This document shows positions 17,638 to 25,434 of a stretch of 37,586 nt of DNA, one piece after another (position 1 is the stretch's first letter; every line of letters begins with the position of its first letter). This stretch comes from Acidobacteriota bacterium (lineage in GTDB: Bacteria; Acidobacteriota; Terriglobia; Terriglobales; Acidobacteriaceae): NCBI GenBank assembly GCA_003225055.1, contig QIAU01000197.1:1-37586 (forward strand), in the 5' to 3' direction. The position numbers and the translations under genes are program-made. Under the pieces are notes generated by a model. The model ran no database searches. It was not told the DNA's origin and saw only the letters and a list, made by a program, of their open reading frames with translations.

Positions 17638-18927
17638 ATGAACCTCGGAGACGCCCCCCATCACAACTCGTTCCCCGGCAGCCGAGGCCGGAAAGTTGGG
17701 GCTCGACTAATAGTCGCTCTGCTGTGCTTGTCGGGTGCGCAGGCCTGGAGTGGGGAAGGGCCGCGTAGGCCGAAAATCAGGGCGGTCACGGCATTCATAA
17801 AAATCGACCGCTCCCAATTTCAGAGGCAAATTGACGACGCGCTGACCATGCTGCGCAGCGCCAAGCGAGAGTTCGAAAAGGGCGGCTACGAGGCTCAGAC
17901 TCTGCGGATAACGACACAGCCGTTTCCGCGATATACGCAGGGACTTTCTCGAAAGCAGGGGCTGGATCTGTTTAGGGCCTTGGAAGGTCTTTCCCAGCGT
18001 GATGGGTTCGTCCTCAACGTCGGGCCGGCTCTGTTGAACGATCGAGATGATTCAGGGCAGGCTGAGTTGCTGGCGGAGATTCTTTCTACGACCGGAGTAT
18101 TTGGCAGTGTTGTGGCGGCCGGAGATGATGGCATTCATTGGCAAAGCGTCCGCGCGGCAGCCAAGGTGATCAAGTACGTGGAAGCGCACAGTGAAAGAGG
18201 TGGACATAACTTCAATTTCGCCGCTTTGGCCATGGTGCCGCCGTATGCTCCCTTTTTTCCCGGCTCGTATCACACCGGGGGAGGGCACCGGTTTTCGATT
18301 GCCTTGGAAGGAGGCAATTTCGTGTTTGATATTTTTGCCGGCGCGGGAGGGGACTTCCGCGTGGGGCAGGAGCGGCTAGCAACCCAGTTGAATGACGAGG
18401 CGCGCGCGATCGAAGCAATCGCATTAGATGTCGAGAAGCAATCAGGCTGGAGTTATATGGGACTGGATCCTTCGCCTGCTCCCAGCTTTGACTCGTCCAT
18501 TGGGGCGGCTATCGAAAAGCTGAGTGGAGCGAAGTTTGGCTCGAGCGGCACGATGAGCGTGGTGGCGCTGATTACCAGCGCGCTGCGAGGAGTTCAGGCG
18601 AAGCGTGTTGGATACGCAGGGCTGATGCTGCCTCCGCTCGAAGATCCCGTGCTGGCGCAGCGGTGGAGCGAAGGCGCCTACGATCTTGATTCTTTGCTGG
18701 CTTACTCGGCAGTGTGCGGGACGGGATTGGACACCGTTCCTTTGCCCGGAGATGTTTCCGAAGAGCAATTGGCTCGCATGATCGGCGATGTGGCCAGCCT
18801 GGCATTCAAGTGGCATAAGCCGCTGAGCGCCAGGCTTATCCCCGTGCCGGGCAAGAAGGCAGGGGAGAATAGCGGGTCGTATGGGCCGCCCGGGATGCCG
18901 AGTGCGACGTTGAGGGAGGTGCGCTAG
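17638..18927 (+). CDS. DUF711 family protein with signal peptide
   Basis: A 429-residue protein of the DUF711 (PFL-like) family, whose biochemical role is not established. Recognisable family features are the paired Asn/Gly-rich segments (NFNFAALAMVPPYAPFFPGSY, here broken into two parts by function), GTMSVVALITSAL and CGTGLDTVPLPGD near residue 360. Residues about 20-40 (ARLIVALLCLSGAQAW) look like a signal peptide, so this member is exported, which is unusual since most DUF711 proteins seem cytosolic. It starts 8 bases after the TnpB remnant, so any promoter must lie in or before that fragment. Confidence 0.82.
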   Translation: MNLGDAPHHNSFPGSRGRKVGARLIVALLCLSGAQAWSGEGPRRPKIRAVTAFIKIDRSQFQRQIDDALTMLRSAKREFEKGGYEAQTLRITTQPFPRYTQGLSRKQGLDLFRALEGLSQRDGFVLNVGPALLNDRDDSGQAELLAEILSTTGVFGSVVAAGDDGIHWQSVRAAAKVIKYVEAHSERGGHNFNFAALAMVPPYAPFFPGSYHTGGGHRFSIALEGGNFVFDIFAGAGGDFRVGQERLATQLNDEARAIEAIALDVEKQSGWSYMGLDPSPAPSFDSSIGAAIEKLSGAKFGSSGTMSVVALITSALRGVQAKRVGYAGLMLPPLEDPVLAQRWSEGAYDLDSLLAYSAVCGTGLDTVPLPGDVSEEQLARMIGDVASLAFKWHKPLSARLIPVPGKKAGENSGSYGPPGMPSATLREVR

Positions 18928-19038
18928 GCGCGGATAGGCGTTTTCGCTATCGCACGCGAGATCCTTCGGAGGATGGCGAGGTGAATCGCAGGGGGTGAAT
19001 CGCAGGGAGGGCGCTGTCTGGGGGGAAACAGATTCTCC

Positions 19039-19092
19039 GGTTGTGCACGCGGGATCTGTTCGCGGACTCGTGTCCGCTTCAGATGACGGCAC
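19039..19092. repeat. Dispersed hairpin repeat, copy A
   Basis: Begins GGTTGTGCACGCGGGATC, contains a perfect stem GCGGAC-TCGT-GTCCGC and ends CAGATGACGGCAC. Copies at 22079-22130 and 28311-28372 share the same start, middle stem and end. A partial copy (CGCACGCGAGATCCTTCGG) lies at about 18953. Confidence 0.75.
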
Positions 19093-19103
19093 ACGCAGGT
19101 TTG

Positions 19104-20285
19104 CTAGAAGGCGTCGATTCCTGTGACTGACGACCCCAGGATTAGGGTGTGGATGTCGTGGGTGCCTTCGTAGGTTTTTACTGACTCCAAGTTCATCAGG
19201 TGGCGCATGATGGGGTAGTCGTCGGCGATGCCGTTGGCGCCCAGAATGTCGCGGGCCATGCGAGCGCACTCCAGGGCCATCCAGACGTTATTTCTTTTCG
19301 CCATCGAGATGTGCTGGTGCTCGACTTTGTCGGCATCTTTCAGGCGGCCGACTTGCAGCACCAAGAGTTGAGCTTTGGTGATCTCGGTGATCATCCACGC
19401 GAGTTTTTCCTGCACTAGTTGGTGCGAGGCAATGGGCTGGTCGCGGAACTGTTTGCGCAGCAGCGAATACTGCAGAGCACAGTCGTAGCAGGCCATGGCC
19501 GCGCCCACCCCGCCCCAGGCGATGCCATATCGCGCTTGGTTCAGGCACATCAGCGGCGACCGCAATCCGCTGCTTGCGGGCAGCAGGTTGCATTCGGGGA
19601 CGTGCACGTCTTGCAAGGAGAGACCGGAAGTTACCGAGGCTCGCAGCGACCACTTGCCGTGTACGTCGTCGGCCTTGAAGCCAGGGCGATCGGTTTCCAC
19701 GATGAAGCCGCGCACCTTGTCGTTCTCGTCTTCAACCTTAGCCCAGATGATGGCGACGTCGGCGATGGAGCCGGAAGTGATCCACATCTTCTCGCCGTTG
19801 AGCACGTATCGCTTGTCGACCTTGCGGGCGCGGGTGCGCATGCCCCCTGGATTAGAGCCGAAATCGGGCTCGGTCAACCCGAAGCAGCCCAGCTTCTCGC
19901 CTTTTTGCAGAGCAGGGAGCCAAAGGCTTTTCTGCTCTTCGCTTCCGAAGGCGTAGATCGGGTACATCACCAGGGCGGATTGCACGCTGACGAAAGAGCG
20001 CACACCGCTGTCGCCACGTTCCAGCTCCTGCATCACCAGGCCGTATTCCACGTTGGACATTCCGGCGCAACCGTAGCCCTTCAGACTGGCTCCGAAGTAA
20101 CCCAGCTCGGCCATCGGTTGCACCAGTTCGCGAGGGAAGCGGCCGGCACGGTTGCATTCTTCGATGATGGGGACCAGGTTCTCTTCAATGAACTTGCGAG
20201 TGGTGTCGCGGACGAGGCGTTCGTCGTCGCTGAGCAGGGCGTCGAATTCGAGGAAGTCTACGCCGCGAAACTTGATGGCCGGCAT
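19104..20285 (-). CDS. gcdH: Acyl-CoA dehydrogenase, glutaryl-CoA dehydrogenase type
   Basis: An FAD enzyme predicted to oxidise and decarboxylate glutaryl-CoA to crotonyl-CoA in lysine/tryptophan breakdown. The 393-residue protein has the acyl-CoA dehydrogenase signatures CFGLTEPDFGSNPGGMRT and MWITSGSIADVAIIWAK. The C-terminal YEGTHDIHTLILG holds the catalytic Glu (about 373), in the context seen in GcdH. The early segment RSFVSVQSALVM, with Arg/Ser at the substrate carboxylate site, also fits GcdH rather than a straight-chain enzyme. The reading frame is intact and stands alone. Confidence 0.88.
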   Translation of the reverse strand: MPAIKFRGVDFLEFDALLSDDERLVRDTTRKFIEENLVPIIEECNRAGRFPRELVQPMAELGYFGASLKGYGCAGMSNVEYGLVMQELERGDSGVRSFVSVQSALVMYPIYAFGSEEQKSLWLPALQKGEKLGCFGLTEPDFGSNPGGMRTRARKVDKRYVLNGEKMWITSGSIADVAIIWAKVEDENDKVRGFIVETDRPGFKADDVHGKWSLRASVTSGLSLQDVHVPECNLLPASSGLRSPLMCLNQARYGIAWGGVGAAMACYDCALQYSLLRKQFRDQPIASHQLVQEKLAWMITEITKAQLLVLQVGRLKDADKVEHQHISMAKRNNVWMALECARMARDILGANGIADDYPIMRHLMNLESVKTYEGTHDIHTLILGSSVTGIDAF

Positions 20286-20371
20286 GGTTCGGTCTCGCTG
20301 GGTGCGCGGAAATTCAGGCCCAGGGAAACTTTAGAAGGTAACAAAGGGGGTGGGGAGCGTCAAACGCGGCC

Positions 20372-20413
20372 AGTACCGTACCCGGTAGGGAGTAGGAAGT
20401 ACCCAGTAGCCAA
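20372..20413. repeat. Degenerate heptamer array, TACCCAG/TAGGAAG-type (6 units)
   Basis: AGTACCG, TACCCGG, TAGGGAG, TAGGAAG, TACCCAG, TAGCCAA follow each other without gaps in the spacer between the divergent gcdH and ribbon-helix-helix genes. Confidence 0.65.
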
Positions 20414-20454
20414 GGCCGCAGTTCTCAGTCGACCAAGGCATCGACGTCGCTCGA

Positions 20455-20476
20455 TGTACCATGGTACATTGGTACA
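20455..20476 (+). promoter_or_regulatory. Palindromic operator-like site before the small regulator gene
   Basis: TGTACCATGGTACA (20455-20468) is a perfect 14-bp palindrome, and a third half-site TGGTACA follows at 20470-20476 in direct orientation. The block ends 20 bases before the ATG of the putative ribbon-helix-helix gene, the usual place for an autoregulatory operator. Which protein binds is inferred from position only. Confidence 0.55.
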
Positions 20477-20496
20477 AATATAAGAAGAGGAATCAT

Positions 20497-20790
20497 ATGG
20501 TCGATGAGGCCAAGTTAGTGGTCGAACGCGTGCAGACTGGCGTGCGCATGGAGAAGCGCCTGCTGAAGGTGCTGAAGGCGCTGGCCGAGTATCACGACCT
20601 TACGCTGGGCGATCTGCTGGAGGGGATTGTGCTGCACGTCTTTGAAGGCAAGTGTCCGTTCGGCGAGGCCAATCTTCAGCGAATCGCCGATCTGAAGAAG
20701 TTTTACGGGCTAGATCTGGATTCGACCGCCAGCCACCATCTCAAAGAAACCAAGCGTAGCCGGAAGGCTGCTCGGGGCGACTCCAAATGA
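20497..20790 (+). CDS. Small putative ribbon-helix-helix regulator
   Basis: A 97-residue protein. Residues about 8-45 (VQTGVRMEKRLLKVLKALAE, then HDLTLGDLLEGIVLHVFEG) have the strand-helix-helix pattern of ribbon-helix-helix DNA-binding proteins; the C-terminus is lysine-rich. I cannot name a family. I chose the ATG at 20497 because AAGAAGAGG precedes it by about 6 bases; an ATG at 20461 lies inside the palindrome and would add 12 odd residues. The stop codon overlaps the start of the next gene (ATGA), so the pair is translationally coupled. The palindromic TGTACCA/TGGTACA block upstream is a likely autoregulatory site. Confidence 0.65.
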   Translation: MVDEAKLVVERVQTGVRMEKRLLKVLKALAEYHDLTLGDLLEGIVLHVFEGKCPFGEANLQRIADLKKFYGLDLDSTASHHLKETKRSRKAARGDSK

Positions 20791-21144
20791 AAACTGAAAT
20801 CAACAAGAATGCCTTGCGGGGCTTGCACTGGTCGGTGGGTCTGGTGGTGCTGGCGGAGTCGGTTCTATTCGCCTTCGGAGCGGCGCAGAAACGGGGTTTC
20901 ACCCACCCCGGGTTGCCGGACTGGTTTCAGGTGGTGCGTGGCGGGGGCGGAAATCGTGGCGGTGCTCCTGTTTCTGGTTTCGCCGGCCGTGGTCATCGGG
21001 GGCTACCTGTTGTTGGTGATCTTCGCCGTGGCCGTGCTGGTTCATGTGCTGCACGGATGGTGGGACGTGGGAAGCTTGATCGTCTACGCCATGGCAGTGC
21101 TCGTGATCCTCTCGGGAAAAACACAGAAGCACCAGGGTTCTTGA
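20787..21144 (+). pseudogene. Four-helix membrane protein gene with a frameshift
   Basis: Starts in the ATGA overlap with the regulator gene. The first frame gives MKTEINKNALRGLHWSVGLV and a first membrane helix up to LPDWFQVV. Near 20935-20948, in GTGCGTGGCGGGGGCGG, the coding signal jumps to another frame that gives AGAEIVAVLLFLVSPAVVIG, two more helices and a stop at 21144. Together they make a protein of about 118 residues with four membrane segments. One surplus base in the G run would explain the break, so an assembly indel is a serious alternative. It may be the target or partner of the upstream regulator. Confidence 0.65.
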
Positions 21145-21158
21145 TGGAGCAGTCCAAT

Positions 21159-21644
21159 TCAAGGGAACCGTGGAATCCAGCGGGGGACAGTTCGCTGATT
21201 TCCTCCTAGGTCACGCCGAACTGCGCCTCGTTTAGCGCTGGTTCTTCGAAAAGCACAAGGAAAAGATGAAAGGCCAGGGGAAGGCAGGCTGCGTAAATCA
21301 GCAGCTGCCGAGAGCGGAACCTGGTCGCTTCCCCGAGCACAATGGCCAGCACGCCAATGTACATCGGGTTCCGCACAAAACGGTTGTGGCCACGCGCAAC
21401 CAGAAGCTTGGGCGGATCAATTGGGGCGGGAGTGCCGAAGCCTCGGCTGGCAAACTCCCAGGCGCAGCGCAGATAGATTGCACCCCCCAAAACAAGAGCT
21501 GCCAGTCCGAGACATCCCAAGGAGTCCCACGTAACCCCCCGAATCTGGCGGCAGGGTCAAATACGGGACCAGCACCGTCACCGGTCCCGCCACGAGGATC
21601 TTGAATAGCGGCGTCTTAAGAACGGGGGCAAGGGTTGCGGGCAC
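21159..21644 (-). pseudogene. Isoprenylcysteine/phospholipid methyltransferase-like gene, decayed
   Basis: Minus-strand pieces assemble into an ICMT/PEMT-type membrane methyltransferase. The N-terminal part MPATLAPVLKTPLFKILVAG with a membrane helix is in one frame. A shift near 21530 leads into IYLRCAWEFASRGFGTPAPI, then the family core ARGHNRFVRNPMYIGVLAIV (the RNPMY motif that binds S-adenosylmethionine) and LFEEPALNEAQFG. A TAG at 21206-21208 replaces an expected Tyr. Beyond it, two further shifts are needed to reach the typical CPRWIPRFP end at 21159. At least three lesions show real gene decay rather than one read error. Confidence 0.7.
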
Positions 21645-21703
21645 GACGACACGCTTGGCTCCGCTGAAGTCCAGCTCGTCAGGAGCGTACAGAGCGTACC
21701 TGA

Positions 21704-21733
21704 ACGACAGTCGCGCAGGTCATCATGTAAAAT
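21704..21733 (+). promoter_or_regulatory. Candidate promoter for the 59-aa zinc-ribbon gene
   Basis: ACGACA (21704-21709, 4 of 6 matches to TTGACA), an 18-base spacer and TAAAAT (21728-21733, 5 of 6 to TATAAT). Transcription from here would give a leader of about 125 bases. Confidence 0.4.
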
Positions 21734-21768
21734 CAAGAAATATCGTTCAGCTTGAACGCTCGTTGTCG

Positions 21769-21808
21769 TGGGATGCCTGAACGGGACAGGCCTCAAAGGG
21801 TAATCCCA
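21769..21808 (+). promoter_or_regulatory. Structured leader RNA candidate
   Basis: TGGGAT (21769-21774) pairs with ATCCCA (21803-21808). Inside, GCCTG (21775-21779) pairs with CAGGC (21787-21791) around a 7-base loop, leaving an 11-base bulge on the 3' side. It lies in the inferred leader of the zinc-ribbon gene. It fits no riboswitch class I know. Confidence 0.3.
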
Positions 21809-21864
21809 GACATTCAAATTCTTGTTCCCCCGTCCACGGGAAGAATTCTGCGTAGGAGAAACAA

Positions 21865-22044
21865 ATGGCTAAGATTGCAAAAACCGCAGACCGCAAAAAG
21901 GTCATGGACACGTCCAAGAGCACGAACTGTCCGAAGTGCGGCAAACCGACCCGCATCGTCAAGCGGGTGAAGGACCGGGATCGCGGCGTACCGGGGGGGA
22001 TTTTTATTTCGTGCTCGGCGTGCGAATTCTACGAGAAACTGTGA
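21865..22044 (+). CDS. 59-aa zinc-ribbon protein
   Basis: A short but well-formed gene: TAGGAGAA precedes the ATG by 4-5 bases. The protein starts MAKIAKTADRKKVMDTSKS and then has a CPKC pair and a CSAC pair (NCPKCGKPTRIVKRV ... FISCSACEFYEKL), a four-cysteine zinc ribbon on a very basic background. I associate this small protein with Acidobacteriota; its role is unknown. The basic charge and ribbon suggest RNA or DNA binding or a ribosome-linked role. It has its own candidate promoter and a long, possibly structured leader. Confidence 0.8.
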   Translation: MAKIAKTADRKKVMDTSKSTNCPKCGKPTRIVKRVKDRDRGVPGGIFISCSACEFYEKL

Positions 22045-22078
22045 GCGTACCTCAATTTTGGCGTCCTCAAGGTTTTAG

Positions 22079-22130
22079 GTTGTGCACGCAGATCCTTGCC
22101 GCGGCAAAAGCCGCCTCAGGATGACGACAT
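22079..22130. repeat. Dispersed hairpin repeat, copy B
   Basis: GGTTGTGCACGCAGATCC start, central stem GCGGC-AAAA-GCCGC and CAGGATGACGACAT end. Same layout as the copies at 19039 and 28311 but with a different stem sequence, so the pairing is kept while the bases change. Confidence 0.75.
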
Positions 22131-22147
22131 TGAGGTGAGAGCCTAAG

Positions 22148-22182
22148 AGCTGGTAGCTAAAAGCTAGTACTTAAAAGCTGAT
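22148..22182. repeat. Degenerate heptamer array, AGCTAAA-type (5 units)
   Basis: AGCTGGT, AGCTAAA, AGCTAGT, ACTTAAA, AGCTGAT in tandem. The array runs into the last codons of pyrF, whose stop lies at 22171-22173. Confidence 0.7.
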
Positions 22183-22869
22183 TTGCCCCAGGATGGCTCG
22201 GGCTTCGGCGGGGGGGTCGGCGGCTTCCGTGATGGGGCGACCTACAACAATGTGGGTGGCGCCGGCAGCCATGGCCTCGGTTGGGGTTACTACCCGCACT
22301 TGATCTCCGTAACCGGTTCCGGCGGGTCTCACGCCGGGAGTCACGATGGCGAAATTGGTGCCCAGCTCGCTGCGCAGTTCGGCAGCTTCGAGGGCGGAAG
22401 CGACGATTCCTTTGCAGCCATTCGCCAGGGCCAGCGTGGCCAGACGCATTACCTGATCAACCGCGCGGCCGCGCACCCCCATTTTTTCTAAATCGGCGTC
22501 GTCCAGGCTGGTCAAGACCGTCACCGCCAGCACCATGAGCTGCGGGTCGTTTTTGGCGGCTTCTACGGCGGCGCGCAGCATCCTGCCTCCGCCGCTGGCG
22601 TGCACCGTAAGCATGCTGACCTTCAATTGTGTCGCCCCGCGGACGGCGGCGCCCACGGTGTTGGGAATGTCGTGGTATTTCAGATCCAGAAAAACTTTGC
22701 GCCCAGAGTGCACCAGGTCGCGTACGATTTGCGGACCCTCGGCGGTGAACAGCCGCGTGCCTACCTTGTAGGTGTGTACCGACTCGCCCAGCGCGGTGAC
22801 AATTTTCTGCGCCGCAGAGGCGGAGGAGACGTCCAAGGCCACAATAAGCCGCTCGCGCGCGTCAGTCAT
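22171..22869 (-). CDS. pyrF: Orotidine 5'-phosphate decarboxylase
   Basis: Last step of UMP synthesis: decarboxylation of OMP. The 232-residue TIM-barrel protein has the catalytic DLKYHDIPNTV motif (the Asp-Lys-Asp set) at about residue 60, and the phosphate-binding end TPGVRPAGT ... ATHIVVGRPITEA. I start at the ATG 22869, which has GGAG 7 bases upstream and directly precedes the conserved RLIVALDV; a GTG at 22920 would add 17 unlikely residues. The gene is monocistronic. Its final codons overlap a heptamer repeat array, so the extreme C-terminus may have been shaped by the repeat. Confidence 0.96.
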   Translation of the reverse strand: MTDARERLIVALDVSSASAAQKIVTALGESVHTYKVGTRLFTAEGPQIVRDLVHSGRKVFLDLKYHDIPNTVGAAVRGATQLKVSMLTVHASGGGRMLRAAVEAAKNDPQLMVLAVTVLTSLDDADLEKMGVRGRAVDQVMRLATLALANGCKGIVASALEAAELRSELGTNFAIVTPGVRPAGTGYGDQVRVVTPTEAMAAGATHIVVGRPITEAADPPAEARAILGQISF

Positions 22870-23060
22870 TCCGTGCTCCGCGCCGAATCGCCGGTCGAGC
22901 AAAATCGCGTGTTGGTCCACGGTCGTGACCTACCCTGGGGGAGAGTTCGTCTCGAGATATAGCACCCGGCGAGGCACATCACAAGGCTAAAACGCGTCGC
23001 CGAGGGCTTCTCGAGGCCGTGCGCAGGGAACAGAAAAAAGGGGAGGTATGAAAAAGCGGA

Positions 23061-23552
23061 CTACGGCAAAGCTACCGGGGGCCTAGACATTGCTAGCGTC
23101 TGGTGGGGCACCAGATCGAGGCGAACGCGTGTGAGACCGCGTGCCTTGAAGTCCAGGACCTTGGCGGCATTGTAAGTGACATCAATAATACGGCCATCGA
23201 CCACCGGACCACGGTCGTTAATTCGCAGGACTACGGAACGGCCGTTGCGGAGGTTGGTCACGCGCACCAGAGTGCCTAAGGGCAGTGTCGGGTGGGCTGC
23301 CGTAAGGTCGTGCATATCATAGAGTTCCCCACTGGCTGTCGGTCTACCCTGAAAATAATCGCCGTACCAGGAAGCTACGCCTACCTGAAAAGGCTTGGCC
23401 GCAGGTTGGCGCGGCGTTGAAATCGCTGCGCTTGGGTTAAGTTTTTGGGTAATGCCGGCTTCCGAGCTGTTTGGTTCGCCAGCGGCTCCGGCTCCCAGAC
23501 CGGAGGCCGCTAAAGACAAGGCTGCCAGTCCGTAAGCTATACGTCGTCGCAT
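23061..23552 (-). CDS. rlpA: RlpA-type septal lytic transglycosylase / double-psi barrel protein
   Basis: A 163-residue exported protein. Residues 1-25 form a signal peptide (YGLAALSLAASGLGAGA). A linker leads to the RlpA double-psi beta-barrel at about 55-150: VGVASWYGDYFQGRPTASGE, TAAHPTLPLGTLVRVTNL and VLRINDRGPVVDGRIIDV, with the catalytic Asp in NDRGP. RlpA proteins cleave peptide-free peptidoglycan at division sites. The usual C-terminal SPOR domain is absent, so septal targeting would need another route. No lipobox Cys is evident. GAGGTGA precedes the ATG, and a good sigma-70 promoter lies upstream. Confidence 0.92.
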   Translation of the reverse strand: MRRRIAYGLAALSLAASGLGAGAAGEPNSSEAGITQKLNPSAAISTPRQPAAKPFQVGVASWYGDYFQGRPTASGELYDMHDLTAAHPTLPLGTLVRVTNLRNGRSVVLRINDRGPVVDGRIIDVTYNAAKVLDFKARGLTRVRLDLVPHQTLAMSRPPVALP

Positions 23553-23610
23553 TTAGTCACCTCGCATCTCTAAAAGTCGTCCTCCTACCCTGCGATCCCG
23601 AGATTGCCAG

Positions 23611-23639
23611 ATGCTAAAGGCTGGGGGGAGGCATGTCAA
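23611..23639 (-). promoter_or_regulatory. Sigma-70 promoter of rlpA
   Basis: On the minus strand: TTGACA (23639-23634), exactly 17 bases, then TAGCAT (23616-23611). The -35 is perfect and the -10 has 4 of 6 matches. Transcription would start near 23604, about 50 bases before the ATG. Confidence 0.65.
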
Positions 23640-24115
23640 TCGGGAAAGTAGGGCAAGTTGTTTATTATTAGGTAATTAACGTTTAGCATAATGTGCTGGA
23701 TTTATTGGGAGAATGCGGGCCGAGACGAGAGACAAAGGACTTATCTTATTACCCTTTAGTTAATGGGGCATTTTGCGCGGGTGTGAAGTTTTTTCAAGAG
23801 GTTTATATTCAGGAAGTTACAGTTTGGTTTCCTCGTAACACACGTGAAGTGAGAAACTTACAATGCATCCGGTGCCGTCCCTCGGGATTCTGTTCCTTGT
23901 TGGCGGTGCCTCCCGGGCACTTCCGCGCCGGGCTTACCCATGACGCTTCTTCGGGGCTGGCCTCTCGCTTCGGGCTGCAGCTTGCTTCGTTGTTGCCATC
24001 CTTGGGGTTCAATCCAACCAATGAAAGGCCTTGTTCCCGTCAGCGGAAACCGAGGGTTGCTTCAGGCAGCGGAAAAGGAATCTTGAGGAGAGCCCGGTTT
24101 TGGTAAATTGCGAGC
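23640..24115. other. 476-base intergenic stretch before thiD
   Basis: An AT-rich left part (about 23640-23840) and a GC-rich right part. A 137-codon plus frame is open (23693-24106), but its translation has no domain, start signal or compositional sign of a real protein. No riboswitch (for instance a TPP aptamer for thiD) could be recognised. ThiD lacks an obvious strong ribosome-binding site; GAGGAGAG lies about 25 bases too far upstream. Confidence 0.45.
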
Positions 24116-24967
24116 ATGGCAGAGGCGCCGCCCATCGTGCTAACCGTTGCTGGGTTCGATCCTTCGTCGGGTGCGGGGGTGACGGCCGACATCAAGACGA
24201 TTGCGGCCCACGGCTGCTATGGAGTGGCCTGCATCACCGCCTTGACCGTCCAGTCCACGGTTGGGGTCAGCAAGGTGCAAACGGTTGATCCTGAAACAGT
24301 CACCGATACGCTCGGGGAATTGACGCGAGATCTGGAGATCGCCGCCGTCAAAATTGGGATGCTGGGTTCGGCGAAAGCGGTCAAGGCGATCGTCGAGTTT
24401 CTGGGAAAAGAAACGGTTCCCAACGTGGTGCTCGATCCCATCCTGAAATCTTCCTCTGGAGTCCGACTGGTGGATGCAGCCGGCGCCAGGTTGATGATCG
24501 AGCGACTGATGCCGTTGGCATCCATCGTGACTCCCAACGTGGACGAGGCGACCGCTCTGACCGGGCTCGCGGTTACAAATCCCGAGCAAATGAAGGAGGC
24601 GGCGGCGAAACTGCACGCGATGGGTGCTCAGAATGTGGTCATTACGGGCGGGCACCTGGGAAAAGCGATCGATCTGCTGAGCTTCACGAACTCGCGCGGC
24701 GTGCTTGAACATGAGTTGTTCAAAGCGGAGCGCCAGCGATCGAACTCGACCCACGGGACGGGATGTGCGTTTTCCACGGCGATGGCTTGCCATCTGGCGC
24801 TGGGGCGGGGACTGCCGGAAGCGGTGCTTCTGGCCAAAGCGTACGTCACCGCAGCGATCGTGAATGCTCAGCCTCTGGGGCGTGGCACCGGGCCGCTCCA
24901 TCTTCTCTATCGCATGCACGAGGCACCGCGCCGGGCAGGCGCAGGTGATCCGGATCCTGTAAATTGA
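24116..24967 (+). CDS. thiD: Hydroxymethylpyrimidine/phosphomethylpyrimidine kinase
   Basis: Phosphorylates HMP and then HMP-phosphate in thiamine biosynthesis. The 283-residue ribokinase-fold protein starts with VLTVAGFDPSSGAGVTADIK (substrate binding). It has IGMLGSAKAV and VLDPILKSSSG in the centre, TPNVDEATALTG, and the C-terminal anion-hole motif STHGTGCAFSTAMACHLALG with the catalytic Cys/Gly region. Length and motif order are standard. No other thi gene is adjacent and no TPP riboswitch was recognised upstream. Confidence 0.95.
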   Translation: MAEAPPIVLTVAGFDPSSGAGVTADIKTIAAHGCYGVACITALTVQSTVGVSKVQTVDPETVTDTLGELTRDLEIAAVKIGMLGSAKAVKAIVEFLGKETVPNVVLDPILKSSSGVRLVDAAGARLMIERLMPLASIVTPNVDEATALTGLAVTNPEQMKEAAAKLHAMGAQNVVITGGHLGKAIDLLSFTNSRGVLEHELFKAERQRSNSTHGTGCAFSTAMACHLALGRGLPEAVLLAKAYVTAAIVNAQPLGRGTGPLHLLYRMHEAPRRAGAGDPDPVN

Positions 24968-25017
24968 GTTGACGCGTAAACCCCGGAATTTTCGCAAGCT
25001 GGCTGCTTCGAAGTCGA

Positions 25018-25434
25018 TTAGCGCTCGAGGAGAATGCCCGCCACGAACGCCGCTACGGCAGCCAGAAGCCACTCGATGCGCCACACTTGCACCGCTTGCC
25101 AGTCCAAGACGGTCGAGGCAGAGAAGATGAATCCGGTGACAGCGGCGGCTAGCAGGAACCCGATTCCAACAAAAAAGGCGATCAGCGAACCGGTCGGAAG
25201 GCCGAGACGCTCCTGAATGAAGTGGAACTCCAGACAGCGGGTCCAACTGCGAGAAGGCGCAGGCTGCGGGTGCCGGGAGGCGCCGCAGACGTGGCAGAAG
25301 GCTGCGCCCACGACAAACTCGGTGCTGCAGCGGTCACACGCCTCCACGAAGGTTTGTCCCGTGGTGGGTTGGGCGCCGGCGGTCACAGGCGCCCGCCAGA
25401 ACTCGTGCTCCGCGTTTTGAATTACCTCAGCCAT
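25018..25434 (-). CDS. Zinc-ribbon membrane protein of unknown function
   Basis: A 138-residue protein. Residues about 33-52 form a zinc ribbon (CDRCSTEFVVGAAFCHVCGA: CxxC and CxxC). A basic/proline linker follows, then two membrane helices at about 83-105 (LIAFFVGIGFLLAAAVTG) and 115-135. I chose the ATG at 25434 because a GGAG lies about 10 bases upstream and the extra residues of the longer frame look non-coding. Small ribbon-plus-helices proteins of this kind are common and functionally undefined. It converges with thiD. Confidence 0.72.
   Translation of the reverse strand: MAEVIQNAEHEFWRAPVTAGAQPTTGQTFVEACDRCSTEFVVGAAFCHVCGASRHPQPAPSRSWTRCLEFHFIQERLGLPTGSLIAFFVGIGFLLAAAVTGFIFSASTVLDWQAVQVWRIEWLLAAVAAFVAGILLER

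Noticed and set aside
18442-19269. 275-codon minus-strand frame
   Set aside because: Runs across the end of the DUF711 gene, a dispersed repeat and the end of gcdH; not compatible with a real gene.
19419-20483. 354-codon plus-strand frame
   Set aside because: Antisense to the intact glutaryl-CoA dehydrogenase gene, and its translation is low-complexity and motif-free.
23693-24106. 137-codon gene upstream of thiD
   Set aside because: No start signal, mixed composition and no recognisable domain; treated as non-coding.
23640-24115. TPP riboswitch before thiD or a cyclic-dinucleotide riboswitch before rlpA
   Set aside because: The conserved aptamer cores could not be found on either strand.
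24140-25246. 368-codon open frame on the minus strand
   Set aside because: Antisense to thiD, rich in Arg/His/Gly with no domain, and no start signal. Long antisense frames are expected at this GC content.
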